Assembly: GCA_963680875.1 (NCBI GenBank)
Contig: OY804579.1
Location: 84,867,095-84,931,094, forward strand
Source: Bathymodiolus brooksi
Lineage: Eukaryota; Mollusca; Bivalvia; Mytilida; Modiolidae
DNA length: 64,000 nt
Direction of reading: 5' to 3'
Both the position numbers and the translations under genes were made by a program. Below are positions 48,093 to 60,419 of the stretch, piece after piece; within the stretch, counting starts at the first letter, position 1; each line of letters opens with the position of its first letter. The notes under the pieces were generated by a model. The model saw nothing but the letters and a program-made list of their open reading frames with translations. It did not search any database and had not been told where the DNA came from.

Positions 48093-49621
48093 TTATACCC
48101 GATTTCCTGTACCATTTAACCAATGTATTTACCGATTGCTCAATGAATTTTGACCAACTGGTATTTATACTCCTAGAAGTCACATTGGTTTTGGTCAGAA
48201 AAAGTTTAAGGTTCCTATTGTTAAGAAATCAAGTTCCTATAGTTGGGCAATCAATGAACAATAGGAACTGTGTTTAAACTTCTTTCCTGGTGAAAACTTT
48301 CTCTCTGATGAAACTTCTTTGATGTTATTTCATATTGAAAAATTACTTCATTAGAATGATTATGTTTCTTTCATATACCAGATAACAGGCATTGTATAAC
48401 CGTATATACAAATGTATATCATATTATAATCTTTTCCTAATTTGAGAAATAACTCCCATTGTTTTTAATTTAGATAACTGGTAAACATTTTTCTAACATT
48501 TATATTTTTCTATTTTTCTTCTTTTATATTTGGAATTCATGCAGATATGGAAAATAATGTTTTGTGAATTGCTCATTTTCACAATAACAATATCTAGATA
48601 TGGATAGAGTACATATATGTATACAATACTTAAATTTGTAAAATATTGCAAAATACTGATTTCATGTACCAACAATGACCAAATTCCATATTTTTGTCAT
48701 GTTTATATCCCTGACATTATATATAAGATGCATGAAGGTGAAATTGATAGTCCACACAAGGATCCACTGTATCACATCTTCACAAGTCAAGTGTTTTTTT
48801 ATCTGATTGTGTTCACCATCTGTTTGTGGGGAGGAGAAGCAGATCGAAAACACTTTGACTTAGGAAGATGCAGTATCCATAATGCAGACATTTACATAGT
48901 TTATAGTCCATTTGGCAACTCTGAAAATAGGGGAAAAAAATTATTAAAAATTGGATTTAATTATATATTTTTTTCTTTATAGATATTTCAGCTTGTATAC
49001 TATATACAAACTTGAGCAAATATTTACAGATTTTTTGGACTCAAAATAAAAAAGTTACCTATTAAACTCCTATTTTGAAAAAATATTTATTACATAGGAG
49101 GGTAATGGGTAACTTTTTTTTATTTTGAGTCCCAAAATATATAGTATAGTATACAAGATGAAATGTCTATAAAAAAAAAATACAAAATTAAACCTGATTT
49201 TCATAAATAATTTTCAGGATTATTATCATTATATTTGACCAAATTATAATTTACAAACCAAACAGCAAATAAATGTAATTGCATTTATTCATCAAATTAG
49301 AATAGAATAATTATTTTTCATATGTATAATTCCAATTACACGAAAGAAATGAATTCCAAAGAAGAAATTTTTCAACTTGAAATAAAATGAAAGAAGTTTC
49401 ATCAGAGAGGAAGTTTTCATCAGTAAAGAAGTTTATAAAACACAGTTCCTATTGTTCATTGATTGCCCAACAATAGGAACTTGATTTCTCAAACAATAGG
49501 AACTTTAAATTTTTTCTGACCAACACCAATGTGACTTCTAGGAGTTTAAATACCAGTTGGTCAATATTCATTGAGCAATTGGTAAATACATTCGTTAAAT
49601 GGTACAGGAAATCCGGTATAA
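48093..49621. mobile_element. 1.5-kb foldback element (long inverted repeat)
   Basis: The ends are TTATACC(C/G)GATTTCCTGT at 48093 and its reverse complement at 49621. Inverted similarity runs through the whole right arm (about 49080-49621) and, with a roughly 430-bp extra piece near 48450-48890, the left arm (48093-about 49070). The centre pairs gactcaaaataaaaaagtta with its reverse complement. Short open frames inside are not supported as genes. The right end abuts a LINE fragment. Confidence 0.8.
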
Positions 49622-50225
49622 CACCCCAATATATTTAAACTCGCAAAACTTAAATAACCAAACTAGTAAAAATATATACAAAAATCTACTAAATAGCCAA
49701 AATATTTCATTTCCCTTGGGATTCAGTATTTGGCTGAAAAAAATAAATATTAAATTTTATTCTGAGATTGAGAAAAGTCTGACATTTGTGTTTAAAAACA
49801 TGAAAGAAAGCAAATTTAAAGTTTATAAATGGAAATGAATCCATTATATTTTACCATGTAAAGAATTGTTATTCAAATGGCATATAACCACTCATAACTT
49901 ATGTAATAATTGTCAAATTACAGAAAATTATGCACACTTCTTTGAATGCAAAAGATTGGAAACATTTTGGAGGATAATAAAAAACCTGTTTTCAAAACTT
50001 AAATTAGGTGAACATGTTCTAACCTTGAAAAATTTAGTTACAGGGTACAAAATAAAAGAAGAATATGATGATATAAATTATTTACTCACAATTCTCCATA
50101 TAAAAAAGCTATTAAATTTCAAATCAAAGGAGAGAAATATGTGATATAATCAATATTCTTGTAAGAGAAATTAAATTTATACTTTTCTATGAAAAAAATG
50201 ACCATATTAGGAAGATACTAAAAAC
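49622..50225 (+). pseudogene. L1/Tx1-type LINE C-terminal fragment
   Basis: Translation gives a basic segment, an in-frame TGA (49836-49838) and then a zinc-knuckle CNNCQITENYAHFFEC (C-x2-C-x8-H-x4-C), followed by WRIIKNLFSKL. This is the same domain as at the end of the LINE at 34757-39690 but a different, diverged element. It is bordered on the left by the foldback element. Confidence 0.75.
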
Positions 50226-50324
50226 AGTTTTACAAGTATTATAGGCAACAAATATCAAATATTTCATACATGCAAATAATGTAAATCTAATCCTGCAATA
50301 ATACATGATACATACATAAGGATA

Positions 50325-50546
50325 ATAACAAAATTACTGAACACCGAGCAATCTTCCAAAGGCAAAGGCAAAACTCATAAGTCAATAAACAGACAAAATC
50401 AGTCAACAACCGGAAAACTGGGAAAACCTCAATGGCCCTGACTTGGTACAGGCATTTCCAAAGAAATGAAGGGTTGAATCAGATTTTACGGCGCCAAACC
50501 TCCCGCTTCCATTACGGTTAAAAGGTTCCGGTTGTCACTATAACAG
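50325..50546. repeat. Dispersed mollusc repeat, copy 2
   Basis: Near-identical to 27690-27922, including cctgacttggtacaggcatt and ggcgccaaacctcccgct. It lies just 3' of the LINE fragment without sharing its frame. Confidence 0.75.
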
Positions 50547-50669
50547 CATTGTACAGTGTACACTGTTGTTTATATTTGCAATCAGCAAAAGTCATTAATT
50601 TCACCTCATGTCAAAATATGCACACAGTTAACTGAAAGCTGAAAGCACTAAACATGTGCCAAAAACATC

Positions 50670-51150
50670 TTGTGCATTTTTGGAAGTTCCCCATGGGATT
50701 TTCTCAGTGCATTTTTGGAAGTTCCTAATGGGATGTTTTACATTTTGGAAGTTTCTCACATAATTTTTGGCAATTTTGGCAGTTTCTCATCAGATTTTGT
50801 GCATTTTTGGAAGTTGCTCTTGGGATGTTGTGTATTTATGGAAGTTCCTCATGGGAATTGTTGTATCTTGGAAGATTCTTATGGGATATTGTGCAATTTT
50901 GGAAGTTCTTCATAGGATTTTTGGAAGTTTCTTATGGGATTTTTTGCATCTCTGGAAGTTCCTCATGGGATTGTGTGAATTTTGGAAGTTCCTTATAAGA
51001 TTTTGTGCATTACTGGATTTCCTCGTGGGATATTTTTGGGAAGTTCTTCGTGGGACTTTGTGCATTTTGGAACTTCCTCATGGGATATGGTGCATATTTG
51101 GCAGTTCCTCATGGGATTTTGTGCATTTTTGGAAATTCCTCATGGCAAAG
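50670..51150. repeat. Degenerate minisatellite, unit about 31-36 bp
   Basis: About 14-15 copies of gcatttttggaagttcctca + tgggattttgt, with length variation. All three plus-strand frames are largely open, giving Trp/Phe/Gly-rich reading frames of up to 176 codons (50767-51297), which I treat as repeat by-products. Confidence 0.85.
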
Positions 51151-52324
51151 CACACACGTGTCCCTAACACTGACAGGGTTGATGCAGAGGAGGCGGATCA
51201 TAGCATTTGTCTGGCGAAGATGTCCCTCATTAGGACTAAGCCAGATCATTTTTATGATATGATATTTTTAACATATATTTTTTTTAACAATTTCTAATGC
51301 AAGTAAGCTGTGGTTACAGTGAACTATTGATGATAGTACTATCTTGAGGACATTATGAACATTTTTTTAAATATTCGAAGATAGAAAAATATATATATGA
51401 ACAGATACCTGATTGCTATGCTTGTTTTGATATAGTACACACCATAAAATGTGCAAATCTATTTATCTTTATTTTTTCACTATTTGAAAATGCAGCTATA
51501 ATAAACAGTTATTTTCCCCAGAAAATAAGGGGCATAACCCCAAAACAGAGAAAGCGGTAAAGTCAGAAATCGAATTAGACATTCCTATTATGATTACTGA
51601 CCTGGTTTATAAATGTCAAATGATTTGCTAAGGGGGACCATAAGTTATTGAGTGGAAACCAAATGCGTGAGGGACATACAGAAGTACAGTACGTACTTAA
51701 ATGGGTAAAACTAATTGTCTCCAGCTTCTGGGATGGGCATAATTACATACATCGTCAACGATAAACTATGTTTTTGAAAGAACTAGTTAATTCACATTCT
51801 AAGTTCCAGTTAGTGTCCATTGCAACAACTGGTGGAAACCCCAATCGGTACGATTTTAACTTGAGCAAACATCGGCACTGGTCACTACTCAGTGGGTCTG
51901 TATAATAATATTATTATCAAACTTCTGTGGAATTTCGCTAAGGGAAACCAACTCATCAAATATTAACATGAATGTAACTTTTTGCAAGGAAAATATAGAC
52001 CAAATAACATCAAATTGATCCAGATGTAGTGTCTATAGAAAGAAGATTGCTGCAGAACTGCTGGATAGGGACCGTTTCACGCTCATTTAGGGTATATATA
52101 TGATCATTATTAAAGACCCTATTGTGATTATGAAATGTAGAATGACAAGCATAACACTGTTCCTTTACATTAATTTGTGTCTAAGTGAAAAAGTTCATTT
52201 ACATCCACTTTCATTCTTACCAGACATATATTACAAAAATGCTTTGAGTATAATATTGTAAACAAAAGGGTGTCAGTTTTGGTATTTAATGCTATATTTG
52301 TGTTTTTATATTGCTTTTACTTAC
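51151..52324. other. Non-coding stretch; nothing recognised
   Basis: No splice-bordered exon or clear repeat was seen. This would be the intron downstream of the Ig exon on the minus strand. Confidence 0.5.
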
Positions 52325-52633
52325 TTTCTTTAAAAACATCGCCATGAAACAAATATTTCGGGGTTGACTGGTTAAATCCATAAATACAGCTATAAGTAAC
52401 ATTTAAATCTGCTTCAGATAGGTTGCGGATGACAACACCAAACCCATCTGTATCATATGTTCCATGGTATTTCACTTTGGGATCATTTGAAAATGTTCTT
52501 ACATCCAGAATTATCGTCTTAGGTCCGACAAACCATCCTGCCGGCTCACTGCAGCAGTTTCCAATGGGACAAAACAATGTCAAATCCTGTCCGTAATCAG
52601 TGACCTTTTCTTTTACAATCCACTGAAGTTGAC
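52325..52633 (-). CDS. Immunoglobulin V-like domain exon (103 codons)
   Basis: Acceptor ttttattcag and donor gtaagt (52319-52324) bound a 309-bp exon of phase 1-1, the classic Ig-module arrangement. The translation shows the B-strand cysteine in LTLFC, an extra NCC pair, GWF for the core tryptophan, then GVVIRNLSEADLNVTYSC for the F strand. An N-glycosylation site (NVT) lies next to the second core cysteine. This type of Ig domain is common in expanded bivalve cell-surface or secreted immune-type proteins. No adjacent exon (signal peptide, transmembrane) is recognisable here. It shares strand and phase with the EGF exon at 30223-30348. Confidence 0.82.
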
Positions 52634-53329
52634 CTGAATAAAACAAAATAAATAACGATGCTATATAATTATTGAATGATTGATACTGATACTATTGGGC
52701 TTTGTCAAATCATGCAAGAAACATTATTCAACGAGACCGTAGGCCAAGGAGAACGTCACATTTCTTGGATTGATATATCTTTTGATTATAGCAGTATAAT
52801 ATTTTGTGTAGAAGGTAACATAAAGTTAAGCACAATGTTCCCTGATATTTTCACCAGGGCAATATCGCTTCAAATCATGACGTCATCGATGTGTTAAGAT
52901 GGTGATTTAGTCATTTTCTGTTTTTACAGTTATGCTTTACAAATAAGAATATTGATTAATAGTATCATCCCTTGCAGAAAATTAATGCACTTATATGATC
53001 GTGCAATTCTGCTTTAAAGAATATTCATCAATATTCATGTAATATCCCTATGATATTAACTGAAATTAAAAAATCAATAATTGTGTTATTGAAAAAACAT
53101 TACTAAAGATATTTACAAAATTTTCGAAATATTTATGTTATACCTGCTATTTATCTCATTTTAGTATCTATATCAGGTTAAAGAATAGATAATAATATAA
53201 TCTACAAATAATCTTTATCAACACAACACACGTGTATTTTGAACCATCAATGATCATGAATTTATATGTACTTAATACTAGTGAAATACTTCTTTATTAC
53301 TGCAGTATTTTTTAAATAAATATATAAAT
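52634..53329. other. Upstream intron region with MITE-like sequence; no gene
   Basis: 52690-52910 looks like a mollusc MITE (tgacgtcatcgat, gggcaatatcgcttcaaatc). The plus-strand open frame there is not supported. The rest is AT-rich. Confidence 0.45.
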
Positions 53330-55318
53330 CATTACAATTACACGGCTGGTAATCGGCACAAGCAGAACAGTTGGTTCTGCAAAGAAATTTGTGAGGATAA
53401 CTTCCGGTTTTGGTGGAGGAGAGTTCACGAAGACGCTTCGCAAGGTACCTGTATGTACATGTCAAACATTGTAATTTTCTTTTTTACTGCTCGAATATTG
53501 CAAAATCAGAGAATGCTATGCTGTGGCGAATGCTTTCACGATTAGAAACATGTATAGTTTATTCTTGTATATGAAGTGTAACTCTCGCAAAATCAATCGT
53601 CCCATGAAAAACATGACGAAAATTGTGACACTCTTACATTTCTAAGTTGTTTTTGACAAAGATGCAAGTTAAATTTTCAATATTTTTTCATCATGGGAGT
53701 CTAAGTGTAATCGGGGATAAATTCCGAATCGCTAGAAGTAAATTGAAGTCTAGATAAATCTACAAACTGTCAATTTTCTTGTTTTCCTGCTTGAGGAGAT
53801 TGGTTCTGATAGACCACATTGCGAATGCATGAGGAGATTTGCTAGTTTTGTTAATTGTTTTCTGCAAAATTGATAAAATGACACTTTTAAAAGTATAAAA
53901 GTAATATTTTATTGTTCATGGGCTGTCCACCTAGAAAGAAACATTTCATTTAAGGAATCAATTCATAATTGTAACTGCGGTTTCCCATGATTTAACTTGT
54001 CATTATTGATCATTTGTTGTGTGTGACAACTTCCATTGTGTATTGGATACACAAGATTAACTTCCCTGACATTGGAAAAAATTGAAAATGCACTGTAAGA
54101 TAATTTTATAATCAAGAATAATTAAACTTAATGTGAATCATATCTTTATAATTTCTAATACAAATGATACACTCTAAATTAAATATCATACAGTTGAGAA
54201 TAATATTAATTTGTGGTTTGTTTTTCTATTATGTAGTGTGTTATGTGTACATACTTGTAAATAAAAAAGATCTCTGTTAGTAGTGGTTACAAGATGTAAA
54301 GCGCTTTACCGATTTTAAGGATATGTCCACAGTTTAATTGACATCTTGTGTTTAATTTATTCATGACTACTAGCACTAAGTGAATGTTTATTTACGTTAG
54401 ACCTATGTATGTGCTGAAATCATGTAATATTATAACTTGTGTAGATGTGCGGTGAAGTTTCCGTCATCTTTAGTAAAAAGATTGCGCCGAATAGATGTGG
54501 AAACCCGTTTGAAAGGATATAAATATTTTGAAATTGAAAGAGATTTTTTTTAATAAACTTGGTGTCCTGATTGATGGGGATTTTAAATGTTGTGTACTGC
54601 TACTTGTTTTTGTTCGCTTCCTTGGCGGTAATACAGACAATCTATATCGAAATGGTTTATTGTAAAGAGTCAATGTCAGTCCCCTTTTCCTCTTTCCCTT
54701 GAATCCTGGCATCTCCTGAAAGTGGACAGAGAATAGTTTATTTTGATTAGAGTATTTATCAGTTTTGTGTTTAAAAGTATCAATTTTGCAGAAAACAATT
54801 AACAAAACTAGCAAATCTCCTCATGCATTCGCAATGTGCTCTATCAGAACCGATCTCCTCAAGCAGGAAAACGAGAAAATTGACAGTTTGTAGATTTATC
54901 TAGACTTCAATTTACTTCTGACGAATCGGAATTTATCCCCGATTACATTTAGACTCCCATGATGAAAAAATATTGAAAATTTAACTTGCATCTCTGTCAA
55001 GAACAACTTAGAAATGTAAGAGTGTCACAATTTTTGTCATGTTTTTCGTGGGACGATTGATTTTGCGAGAGTTACACTTCATATACAAGAATAAACTATA
55101 CATGTTTCTAATCGTGAAAGCATTCGCCACAGCATAGCATTCTCTGATTTTGCAATATTCGAGCAGTAAAAAAGAAAATTACAATTTTTGACATGTACAT
55201 ACCTTGCGAAGCGTCTTCGTGAACTCTCCTCCACCAAAACTGGAAGTTATCCTCACGAATTTCTTTGCAGAACCAACTGTTCTGCTTGTGCCGATTACCA
55301 GCCGTGAATTACAATGTT
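53330..55318. repeat. Large inverted repeat: two ~545-bp arms around a 0.9-kb spacer
   Basis: 53330-53875 and 54778-55318 are near-identical reverse complements, with only scattered substitutions and 1-5-bp indels. The spacer (53876-54777) is unique. The left arm read on the minus strand keeps an acceptor-like tacatacag before a cysteine-containing frame (CRTNCSACADYQPC). In the right arm the agg before it is missing and a stop follows, so the left copy looks like the parent. Both arms are long enough to produce long hairpin RNA if read through. Confidence 0.9.
54470..54715 (-). CDS. Possible terminal exon in the inverted-repeat spacer
   Basis: The minus-strand frame begins at acceptor ctgtccactttcag (exon from 54715, phase 0) and stops at 54470. 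The first 55 residues are strongly basic (FKGKRKRG, LPPRKRTK) with a serine/threonine-rich tail, as in nuclear or nucleic-acid-binding proteins. The last 20 or so are hydrophobic and may be non-coding. No family is recognised and no partner exon is confirmed. Confidence 0.3.
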   Translation of the reverse strand, partial: EMPGFKGKRKRGLTLTLYNKPFRYRLSVLPPRKRTKTSSSTQHLKSPSIRTPSLLKKISFNFKIFISFQTGFHIYSAQSFY

Positions 55319-55554
55319 TTAATAATATTCATAAGATTTTCTTTTGGTCTTGTATATGTAACAATATCATTGTACTCATCTTCTTCCATTATTCAATATC
55401 GACTGTTACCAATGAATCAAATTTTTAATATATTTAAACTTGCATGACTCTATTGATTTTATAATAGGTTTGAAGATTACTCAATCTGTCATTTAAATTG
55501 ACAATGTTCTGGCTATAATATATTTTCCGTATATATATATTTACCTGTAAATTT

Positions 55555-55885
55555 TATCTATAAAATATTTTCCGGATGGGTCAGGTGATTTATTAATCAG
55601 CGTCGGAAATAATATTGCATACCTTAGTATAAAATATTATCCGGATTAGCTCATTTGATGTATCGGGTGATTTATCAATGAGCGTCGGAAATAATATTAT
55701 AGATTCCTCTCGTGATTTAATAATCAGCATCGGACATAATATTACATACCGTAGCATAACATATTATCCGGATTATCTCATTTGATGGTTCAGGTGATTT
55801 ATTATTAATCGTCAGAAATAATTTACAGATGCCTCTCATGATTTAATAATCAGCGTCAGATATAATATTATGTACTAGTTTATTG
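55555..55885. repeat. Degenerate tandem repeats, about 122-bp period
   Basis: The motifs attatccggatta (55634, 55756) and gatttaataatcagcgtc(g/a)ga recur four to five times with substitutions and small indels. Confidence 0.7.
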
Positions 55886-56524
55886 TACACTAGGATACTT
55901 TTTTTTATAGTAATGGAAAGTATTTGATTATAAAATATTTACCGTAACATAAAATCTAATATTAAATTCTTTCCACCGGATAAAATTTCAACCGAAAAAA
56001 ATTATGTCTTACATATTCCCCTCTGTATATGGAAAAGCACAACAGATAAATGAAACTGCATTTCTCTGTATGTCTGGAAAATAATAGACCACATGAAGCT
56101 GAAAATAACTATATATATATGGAAAATAATACATAAGAAATGAGTAGTTGCACATGTAGCTAATTATTGTGGAAATACCTTTTGCTCCATGACAAAAGAA
56201 TAGTAAATACCAAATGGGCCACCATCGACAAGACATCTCCATCATGTCTTTCTCTTTCAGTCAGTCATTCAGTTTTCTCTGAAATTATAAATGTTACCGT
56301 TAAATATTATAAAGCCAATTACTTTAATGTTGTGGAATATATCTTAATTTCTCTGATTCTGTTTTTGGAAAACGTTCATGAGAGCAGTATATTCAAAACC
56401 TGGATTGTCTTAGCTCTCCATGTTTTGTGTTGTTAAAGCTTTTGTTCTTCCTTCACTTGTATTACCTTTGTGTGTGACAGTGTACTGTTTTTTATCAGCC
56501 CTTCAGACTTGGATAGTAAAATTT
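55886..56524. other. Non-coding stretch; nothing recognised
   Basis: AT-rich, with two overlapping, opposite-strand short frames (56009-56245, 56167-56436) of no recognisable content. Confidence 0.5.
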
Positions 56525-58440
56525 TTTATTTAATTGTACTGGAGGAGTGACAATTTTTATATAATTATATTGGAGGAGTGACAATTTTTATTTAATTGAT
56601 TGGAGGAGTGACAATTTTTATTTAATTGTATTGGAGAAGTGACTATTTTTATTTAATTGTATTGGAGGAGTGACCATTTTTGTTTAATTGAAATGGAGGA
56701 GTGACTATTTTTATTTAATTATATTGGAGGAGTGACAATTTTTATTTAATTGTATTGGAGGAGTGACACTTTTTATTTAATTGTATTGGAGAAGTGACCA
56801 TTTTTATTTAATTGTATTAGAGTGACAATTAATATTTCATTGTATTGGAGGAGTGACAATTTTTATTTAATTGTATTGGAGGAGTGACAATTTTTATTTA
56901 ATTGTATTGGAGGAGTGACAATTTTTATTTAATTATATTGGAGGAGTGACAATTTTTATTTAATTATATTGGAGGAGTGACAATTTTTATTTAATTGTAT
57001 TGGAGAAGTGACCATTTTTATTTAATTGTTTTAGAGTGACAATTTATATTTCATTGTATTGGAGGTGTGACCATTTTTATTTAATTGTATTGGAGGAGTG
57101 ACAATTTTTATTTAATTGTATTGGAGGAGTGACAATTTTTATTTAATTGTATTGGAGGAGTGAAATTTTTATTTAATTGTATTGGAGGAATGACAATTTT
57201 TATTTATTTGTATTGGAGGAGTGACAATTTTTATTTAATTGTATTGGAGGAGTGACAATTTTTATTTAATGGTATTGGAGGAGTGACAATTTTTATTTCA
57301 TTGTATTGGAGGAGTGACAATTTTTATTTAATTGTATTGGAGGAGTAACAATTTTTATTTAATTGTATTGGAGAGTAACAATTTGTATTTAATTGTATTG
57401 GAGGAGTGATCATTTTTACTTAATTGTATTGGAGGAGTGACAATTTTTATTTTATTGTATTGGAGGAGTGACAATTTTTATTTCATTGTATTGGAGGAGT
57501 GACAATTTTTATTTCATTGTATTGGAGGAGTGACCATTTTTATTTCATTGTATTGGAGGAGTGACAATCTTTATTTAATTGTATTGGAGGAGTGACAATT
57601 TTTATTTAATTGTATTGGAGGAGTGACAATTTTTATTTAATTGTATTGGAGGAGTGACCATTTTTATTTAATTGTATTGGAGGAGTGACAATTTTTATTT
57701 AATTGTATTGGAGGAGTGACAATTTTTATTTAATTGTATTGGAGGAGTGACAATTTATATTTCATTGTATTGGAGGAGTGACCATTTTTATTTAATTGTA
57801 TTGGAGGAGTGACAATTTTTATTTAATTGTATTGGAGGAGTGACAATTTTTATTTAATTGTATTGGAGGAGGGAAATTTTTATTTAATTATATTGGAGGA
57901 GTGACAATTTTTATTTATTTGTATTGGAGGAGTGACCATTTTTATTTAATTATATTGGAGGAGTGACCATTTTTATTTAATTGTATTGGAGGAGTGACAG
58001 TTTATATTTCATTGTATTGGAGGAGTGACAATTTTTATTTAATTGTATTGGAGGAGTGACAATTTGTATTTAATTGTATTGGAGGAGTGACAATTTTTAC
58101 TTAATTGTATTGGAGGAGTGACAATTTTTATTTAATGGTATAGGAGGAGTGACAATTTTTATTTCATTGTATTGGAGGAGTGACAATTTTTATTTAATTG
58201 TATTGGAGAGTAACAATTTGTATTTAATTGTATTGGAGGAGTGACAATTTTTACTTAATTGTATTGGAGGAGTGACAATTTTTATTTAATTGTATTGGAG
58301 GAGTGACAATTTTTATTTAATTGTATTGGAGGAGTGACCATTTTTATTTAATTGTATTGGAGGAGTGACAATTTTTATTTTATTATATTGGAGGAGTGAC
58401 AATTTTTATTTAATTGTATTATTGGAGAAGTGACCATTTT
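56525..58440. repeat. 31-bp minisatellite, about 60 copies
   Basis: The unit tattggaggagtgacaatt + tttatttaattg is tandem for 1.9 kb. Common variants are accatt for acaatt, tcattg for taattg, and a short 'gagag' form. Longer patterns of variants repeat (for example near 56880-57180 and 57590-57900), indicating multi-unit duplication. No open frame passes through it. Confidence 0.95.
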
Positions 58441-58530
58441 TTTTTGGATTTTCTACCGCTGGTCTAATGTTGTCAGTTTCTCTGGATTGTCTTTTTTATT
58501 TCATTGCCCCTTAGGTGTTCGAAACAGGGT

Positions 58531-58620
58531 ACCTGTAAAATGCGAAACGAAATCGAAACGAAACGAAATAAATCGAACCGAAACGAAACGAAATCGACCA
58601 AAACGAAACGAAACGGAATA
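58531..58620. repeat. GAAAC-type simple repeat, copy 1
   Basis: Starts acctgtaaaatgcgaaacga, the same phrase as at 60014, followed by cgaaa/cgaaac pentamer runs. Confidence 0.8.
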
Positions 58621-60013
58621 ATTCAAAATGAAATCAAACCTATTTTAACGAAAGAATTTCTTGGGGAAATACAAGACAAAAATTAAGCGAAAAAAATAGA
58701 GAAAGTATCATTTAAGCGTAGAAAAGGATAGTAGAAAAGTTCATTGTTTTCCAGGTTATATTTAAAAAAATCGTTCTTCATCTAGCAATGACGAACTGAT
58801 TGATTCATCGATTGTTGACTGCTAAACGCCACATCAGTGATATTCCAGCTATACTGTGCCGAATGACAAAATGAAAATGACTGTTACGTGGGGGGATATT
58901 ACTTCCTATATACATGGTGATGTTCTGACAATCAGGGTCCTATTATTGATTATATGTCTGGCATCGGGTAATCTTTTTGTCACAAATGGCTGAAAAGGGG
59001 TATATGTTTTTGCTTGGATTATTCTTCAAAAATTGGGGCTTAAAGAGGCTTTAGTTAGACAACAGTCTTGAGATTGGGTCTAAAATTGGCATCAGAATCC
59101 GTATGTACAGGGGTCGGGGTCCAGCGGCCCCGGAAGACCACCGCACCATTTTGTAAGGTAGGCCGGGTACTGTTACTTGAGAATGCTTATTAGTGCCGCT
59201 TTGAAATAAATGCAAAATTACCGTTGTTGTTTAATTATTCAATTATTTATTATATGTATTTTTTTCAGTTTTTGCCCGTGAGAATTTTTTTCATTGTTTT
59301 TTTTAAAGTTTACCCCTTGCTAACGATGATATAAACAACATATATTCATATTCAAATATGCAACAAATTATGGCTTCTATTATTACATTTTTGTATAAGA
59401 AAGACTGTCGAGATAAAAAGACATTTTAAATCGGTGACCAATCTGGCAAAATTTAAACGGTATACTGCACAAAACGGTACACTCATCTTGCGAAACTACA
59501 TGTTAAATTTCTTTTTTAAGATTTGGGGACCGGCCATTTAACTTGAAGAGGGGAGGGGACATGCACATAGGAAGGGGCTGTGAGGAGTGCGAACGCCACC
59601 TCTCCCTTAATTTAAGCAAGAAGTAGAAAAGAATCAAGATTAGACACAATACTTGGGAATTTTACGTCTATATGACCTGAAAACTTAACAAGCATGAAAT
59701 GTTATATTTGTTTCTAACATACACCCAGCCAAATAACTAAAAAAAAAAAATTATTTTTGGTTAATTACTTTTTTCTTCCAAGCTTCAGAATCGGAAAATT
59801 TTATAGAAAAAATGACATGCCCCCCCTCCCCCCTTTTCAAGTTAAATGGTAGTTCCCTTTGTAGCTTAGTTGGGTTGAATACATGCAACTGGTTCGTTAT
59901 TCGGTTTTTACTTTGACTGAAAATAAAGTAAAATGAAGAAAAGATGTGAAAATTATGTCAGTTTGATTTAGAATCAAGGAGACATCACTGAAATACCGCA
60001 TCTTTATGGGTAT
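58621..60013. other. Non-coding stretch with a ~35-bp inverted repeat
   Basis: ccatttaacttgaa + gaggggagggg (about 59533-59560) pairs with the cccccctcccccc + ttttcaagttaaatgg region (about 59820-59850). A SINE-tail-like piece lies near 58808-58860. No gene is seen. Confidence 0.55.
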
Positions 60014-60115
60014 ACCTGTAAAATGCGAAACGAAACGAAATTTACCTCGTTTCAGTAAATTTCGTTTCGTTTCGATGAATTTCGTTTCGATTTATTTCGT
60101 TTCGTTTCGCATATT
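60014..60115. repeat. GAAAC-repeat palindrome, copy 2
   Basis: TGCGAAACGAAACGAAAT (from about 60025) and its exact reverse complement (ending near 60110) bound a central region that is itself made of ttcgtttcg units. The whole can fold into a hairpin about 100 nt long. Confidence 0.85.
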
Positions 60116-60419
60116 ATACATTTTTTATATATTTGCAAAAGTCAATTTTCGATAAATCTGATTCTTTCCTTCGCTCTCAACTTTATCGATAAATTTCCAA
60201 TATGGTGGGTATCACCTCGATAATCGGGCTTGTATTCATCGATAAAGATATCATATGACACGCTGTTCTAATGGAAAATAATTTTTGAAATATCGATGAA
60301 TATGAGAATGACCTGATTTCTATAATATATGTTTGTTTTATTGGGAATCATAACAAAATCAAGGACATATATTATAAAAAATTGAAAATAGAAAATACAG
60401 AAACAGTAATTATTGGTGG

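Noticed and set aside
48617..48982. 121-codon frame in the foldback element
   Set aside because: It lies in the asymmetric part of a non-coding foldback, with hydrophobic low-complexity content and no family resemblance.
52676..52897. 73-codon plus-strand frame
   Set aside because: It looks like a MITE-type mollusc repeat, with no exon borders or protein-like content.
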